Origin: CAYUYV01 sp050331455
GTDB lineage: Bacteria > Pseudomonadota > Alphaproteobacteria > JAJFIK01
Assembly: GCA_050331455.1 (NCBI GenBank)
Contig: JBHJGV010000027.1
Coordinates: 124,001-188,000, forward strand
Length of the DNA stretch: 64,000 nucleotides
Reading direction: 5' to 3'
Made by a program: the position numbers and the translations under genes. The notes below the pieces were generated by a model, which did not search any database, was not told where the DNA came from, and was given only the letters and a program-made list of their open reading frames with translations. Each line of letters opens with the position of its first letter. Position 1 is the first letter of the stretch. Shown one piece after another: positions 61,758 through 64,000 of this stretch.

Positions 61758-64000
61758 TCAGGGTCCCGGATCCGCCGGATCGGGCTCTTCCTCCAGAATT
61801 CTCAGCAATTCAAGCACATTGGCCGGAAGGTCGTCTTCCGTTATGCGGTCGGCCTTCATCGTCTTGATGCGCATGGCGGCGTCATAGCGCAGTTCGGACG
61901 CGTCCAAATGGTGACTGATGGCGCCCGGCGGCCCGCTCAAACGCAGATTGACCGGCGCGGCATCGGCGGAAATCGTGAAGGCGGCGTCGAGGTCGACAAG
62001 GCGCGCCGGCACATTGACGGCGCCGGTAACGCTCAGCGGCCGCCCGGCCCACTCGCCCGTCAGCCCATCCGTGTCCGCCGTGCCGTCGACAATCTCAAAG
62101 CGGCCCGTGAGATCCTCGACCGGCGTCCCGTCCCCAGCGCGCATGCGAGCGACGGCGGCTTCGAAGCCACTCAGAGTCTCGAGGCTCGGCCAGGCCTCGG
62201 CCAGAGCGGCCATGTCCATGGGCGTGACGGTGAGTGCCGCCTCCGCGATCTCCACCGAGCCGGACAGCTCGGAGGCGAGATCGAACAGGGAAAAGCCGCT
62301 GGCCTCGATGCGGGCGCTGCCGCTCACCCGCCCCTCCAGGCGCAGACGGGTTTCGCTGTCCTGGGGCCCCGGCGGAAAGCCGGCCGCGACGGGAAGATCG
62401 CGGGCCTCGACGCTGACCGCCACATGTGCAGCGCCTTGCCCATCGCGATTGATCGTGACCGCCCCGTCGAGGGCGCCTTCGCCCACACCGGCACGGATGC
62501 CTTCCGCCACCAAACGGCCTTCGGACAGGGACAGGGGCAGCGTGACATCCTGCAGCCGATAGCCGCCGATGGTCAAAATGCCCACGGAAAGGGTCACCGC
62601 GCCGGTTGGCGTGCGCTCGAGCCAGGACAGATCCAGGGGCGCAACGGGCCAGTTTGCCTCGCCCTGCAACGCCGCGCCGAGATCCACACCCAGATACCGG
62701 GAGGGGTTCTCGAGCCGCAGGGTATCCAGCACGACATCCCCGGTCAGCACGACGGGCATGCGAGAGGCGTGCGCCGACCCCGGTGCCTCCGCCGGGCGGG
62801 TCACGGTCAGGTCGCCGCCGATCAGAGTGTCCCCGACCCGCCCCGCCAGATCGCCGAAGCGCAATGAGGCAAGGGATCCGGACACGAGACCGGTCATGGA
62901 TAGGGGCCCGAGGGCATCGAGCCCTTCGAGGGGCGGTGTGGTCACGCTGAGCCGCCCGTTGAGCCGCGCGGGCGTTGCAGCCGGATCGAGATCCACAGTG
63001 GCGGTGGCATCGAGACCCGCAAGCTCCAGGGCGAGTTCCGCGGTTCCCGTCCCTTCCCCCAGCAGAATCTGCGCGCTGAGGCGCCCGGAGAGATCGGCGG
63101 GCTCCCGGACGGTGTCGGTCTCGCCGGGCCCTGACGCTCGAACCGGCATGGGGAGTCCGAGAAGGGTTGCGATGGCCCGGCCGTCATCGGCGGTCAGGTC
63201 GAGGGTCAGGTCGCCGCCCATGGGCCAGTCGAGCATCGCGCCGTCCGCCAAGCGCAGATTGGCCTTCCCGGCCACTCTCATCTCGCCGAGCAGACCATCG
63301 ATCCCGCCCACCAGACGCCGGTCCTGGAGGCGTCCACCCAGATGCACACCCACCGGCGCGCCCAGGGCGCCGGCCATCCCCGGCAGCACCGCGGTCTCCC
63401 GGGCGGGATCGATGTGAAGGGACCGCAACAGACCGCCCAGGGTCGCGGCGGAGAGATGGAGGTCCATGGTGGCCCAGGGGACCGGAGGCTCCTGGTCGCG
63501 CGGGCGCGGCGCCGGAGCGAACAGGCGGGCCGTCCCGGCGACACCTGTCCCCTTTGGATCGGCCATGTCGATTTTGGAAAAGGTGAGGCCCACGTCGCCG
63601 TTCCGGCGGTCCAGCACGCCCTCCAATGTGAGCCGGGTGAGGTCCCGCCCGGCGGCCTTCAGCGCCTGTCCCTCGATCACGAACGCCATGGACACGGGCC
63701 GCCCCGCGACGGCCTGCCCCGTGCCGCCCTCGCCGGTCTCGCCGGTCTCGGACCCGCTGCCGGACGCCCCGGTTGGATCGAGAATGGCCGCAACCATGGA
63801 CAGATCGAGGCCCCGGGCCGCAAGGCTGGCCTCGCCCTGGATCTGCGGGCCGCCCAATGAAACGGCCCCGTCGCCTTCAAGGACCATGTCGCCGAGGACG
63901 AGACGGGCGCCCTGCAAGGTCAACTGGTTCGGCGGGCCTTCGCCGGTCGCCGGCGCCGAGACGGCAAGGCGTGCGCTGCCCTCCAGGGCTCCCAACCTCC
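61758..64000 (-). CDS. AsmA-like envelope protein, N-terminal part outside window
   Basis: The minus-strand frame is open to the right edge of the window and stops at 61758, giving at least 747 C-terminal residues of a larger protein. It is made of repeated short beta-rich units with alternating hydrophobic residues (for example LTLQGARLVLGDMVLEGDGA, LTIGGYRLQDVTLPLSLSEG, GALDGAVTINRDGQGAAHVA), in the manner of AsmA/TamB/YhdP proteins that bridge the periplasm for lipid transport. A conserved-looking C-terminal block (about 140 residues from the end) holds ISHHLDASELRYDAAMRIKTM and an acidic tail. The N-terminal membrane anchor cannot be seen. It precedes the epimerase gene on the same strand, 58 bases away. 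Confidence 0.8.
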   Translation of the reverse strand, partial: RLGALEGSARLAVSAPATGEGPPNQLTLQGARLVLGDMVLEGDGAVSLGGPQIQGEASLAARGLDLSMVAAILDPTGASGSGSETGETGEGGTGQAVAGRPVSMAFVIEGQALKAAGRDLTRLTLEGVLDRRNGDVGLTFSKIDMADPKGTGVAGTARLFAPAPRPRDQEPPVPWATMDLHLSAATLGGLLRSLHIDPARETAVLPGMAGALGAPVGVHLGGRLQDRRLVGGIDGLLGEMRVAGKANLRLADGAMLDWPMGGDLTLDLTADDGRAIATLLGLPMPVRASGPGETDTVREPADLSGRLSAQILLGEGTGTAELALELAGLDATATVDLDPAATPARLNGRLSVTTPPLEGLDALGPLSMTGLVSGSLASLRFGDLAGRVGDTLIGGDLTVTRPAEAPGSAHASRMPVVLTGDVVLDTLRLENPSRYLGVDLGAALQGEANWPVAPLDLSWLERTPTGAVTLSVGILTIGGYRLQDVTLPLSLSEGRLVAEGIRAGVGEGALDGAVTINRDGQGAAHVAVSVEARDLPVAAGFPPGPQDSETRLRLEGRVSGSARIEASGFSLFDLASELSGSVEIAEAALTVTPMDMAALAEAWPSLETLSGFEAAVARMRAGDGTPVEDLTGRFEIVDGTADTDGLTGEWAGRPLSVTGAVNVPARLVDLDAAFTISADAAPVNLRLSGPPGAISHHLDASELRYDAAMRIKTMKADRITEDDLPANVLELLRILEEEPDPADPGP

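Overview
The window is chromosomal DNA of a high-GC alphaproteobacterium. Evidence for this is the alphaproteobacterial form of dCTP deaminase (about 380 residues), the order xseB-ispA-dxs-tlyA, class I PhaC, the plant-type glutamate-cysteine ligase, the ETF-beta lysine methyltransferase-like gene, DUF4170 and large TonB-dependent receptors. The genus cannot be named from the sequence; lineages around Kordiimonadales or Rhodospirillales would fit. Almost everything looks like stable core genome. I see no insertion sequence, integrase, phage block, CRISPR array or rRNA, one tRNA (Gly-CCC), and no recognisable DNA-binding transcription factor.

Layout. 1-3158 (minus): an operon of a TIR-like-fold protein, an Amt ammonium channel and a truncated secreted Pro/Glu-rich protein. 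3159-9561: polyhydroxyalkanoate region with PHA synthase, a phasin-like protein, a small membrane protein, a family III CoA-transferase and a patatin-like lipase. FNR/FixK-type palindromes lie in front of both PHA genes. 9726-13065: an outer-membrane porin and a TPR/2-oxoglutarate oxygenase protein. 13231-27138: an outer-membrane uptake zone with two TonB-dependent receptors, a beta-propeller secreted protein, an unknown 650-residue protein, a GH43 arabinanase-like enzyme and tRNA-Gly. 27296-30327 (minus): DUF2157 and GDYXXLXY membrane proteins followed by dcd. 30528-36249: metZ behind a probable SAM-II-type riboswitch, apaG, folE, trkH and an argE-like gene. 36265-40831 (minus): xseB-ispA-dxs-tlyA, supplying isoprenoid precursors. 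41074-47127 (minus): phosphatase, HDAC-like deacetylase, DedA protein, SDR, gshA and rsmE. 47263-51912: ubiA, a fatty-acid desaturase, an ETF-beta methyltransferase-like gene and ubiD, which link to the isoprenoid operon through ubiquinone synthesis. 51974-58167: CPBP protease-like, VOC, GNAT, MAPEG, pmbA, DUF4170 and an MsbA-like exporter. 58199-64000 (minus): moaA, a membrane TIR-SUMF protein, an NAD-dependent reductase and the C-terminal part of an AsmA-like protein.

The most unusual items are: a TIR-like protein in the place where Amt is usually coupled to GlnK; a second TIR protein joined through a membrane helix to a SUMF domain that lacks the formylglycine-enzyme cysteine; paired FNR-type boxes on the PHA genes; a probable SAM-II riboswitch with a large insertion; an IspA with substitutions at metal and substrate positions; and six short tandem duplications (16-21 bp units) that all lie between genes or across a stop codon.
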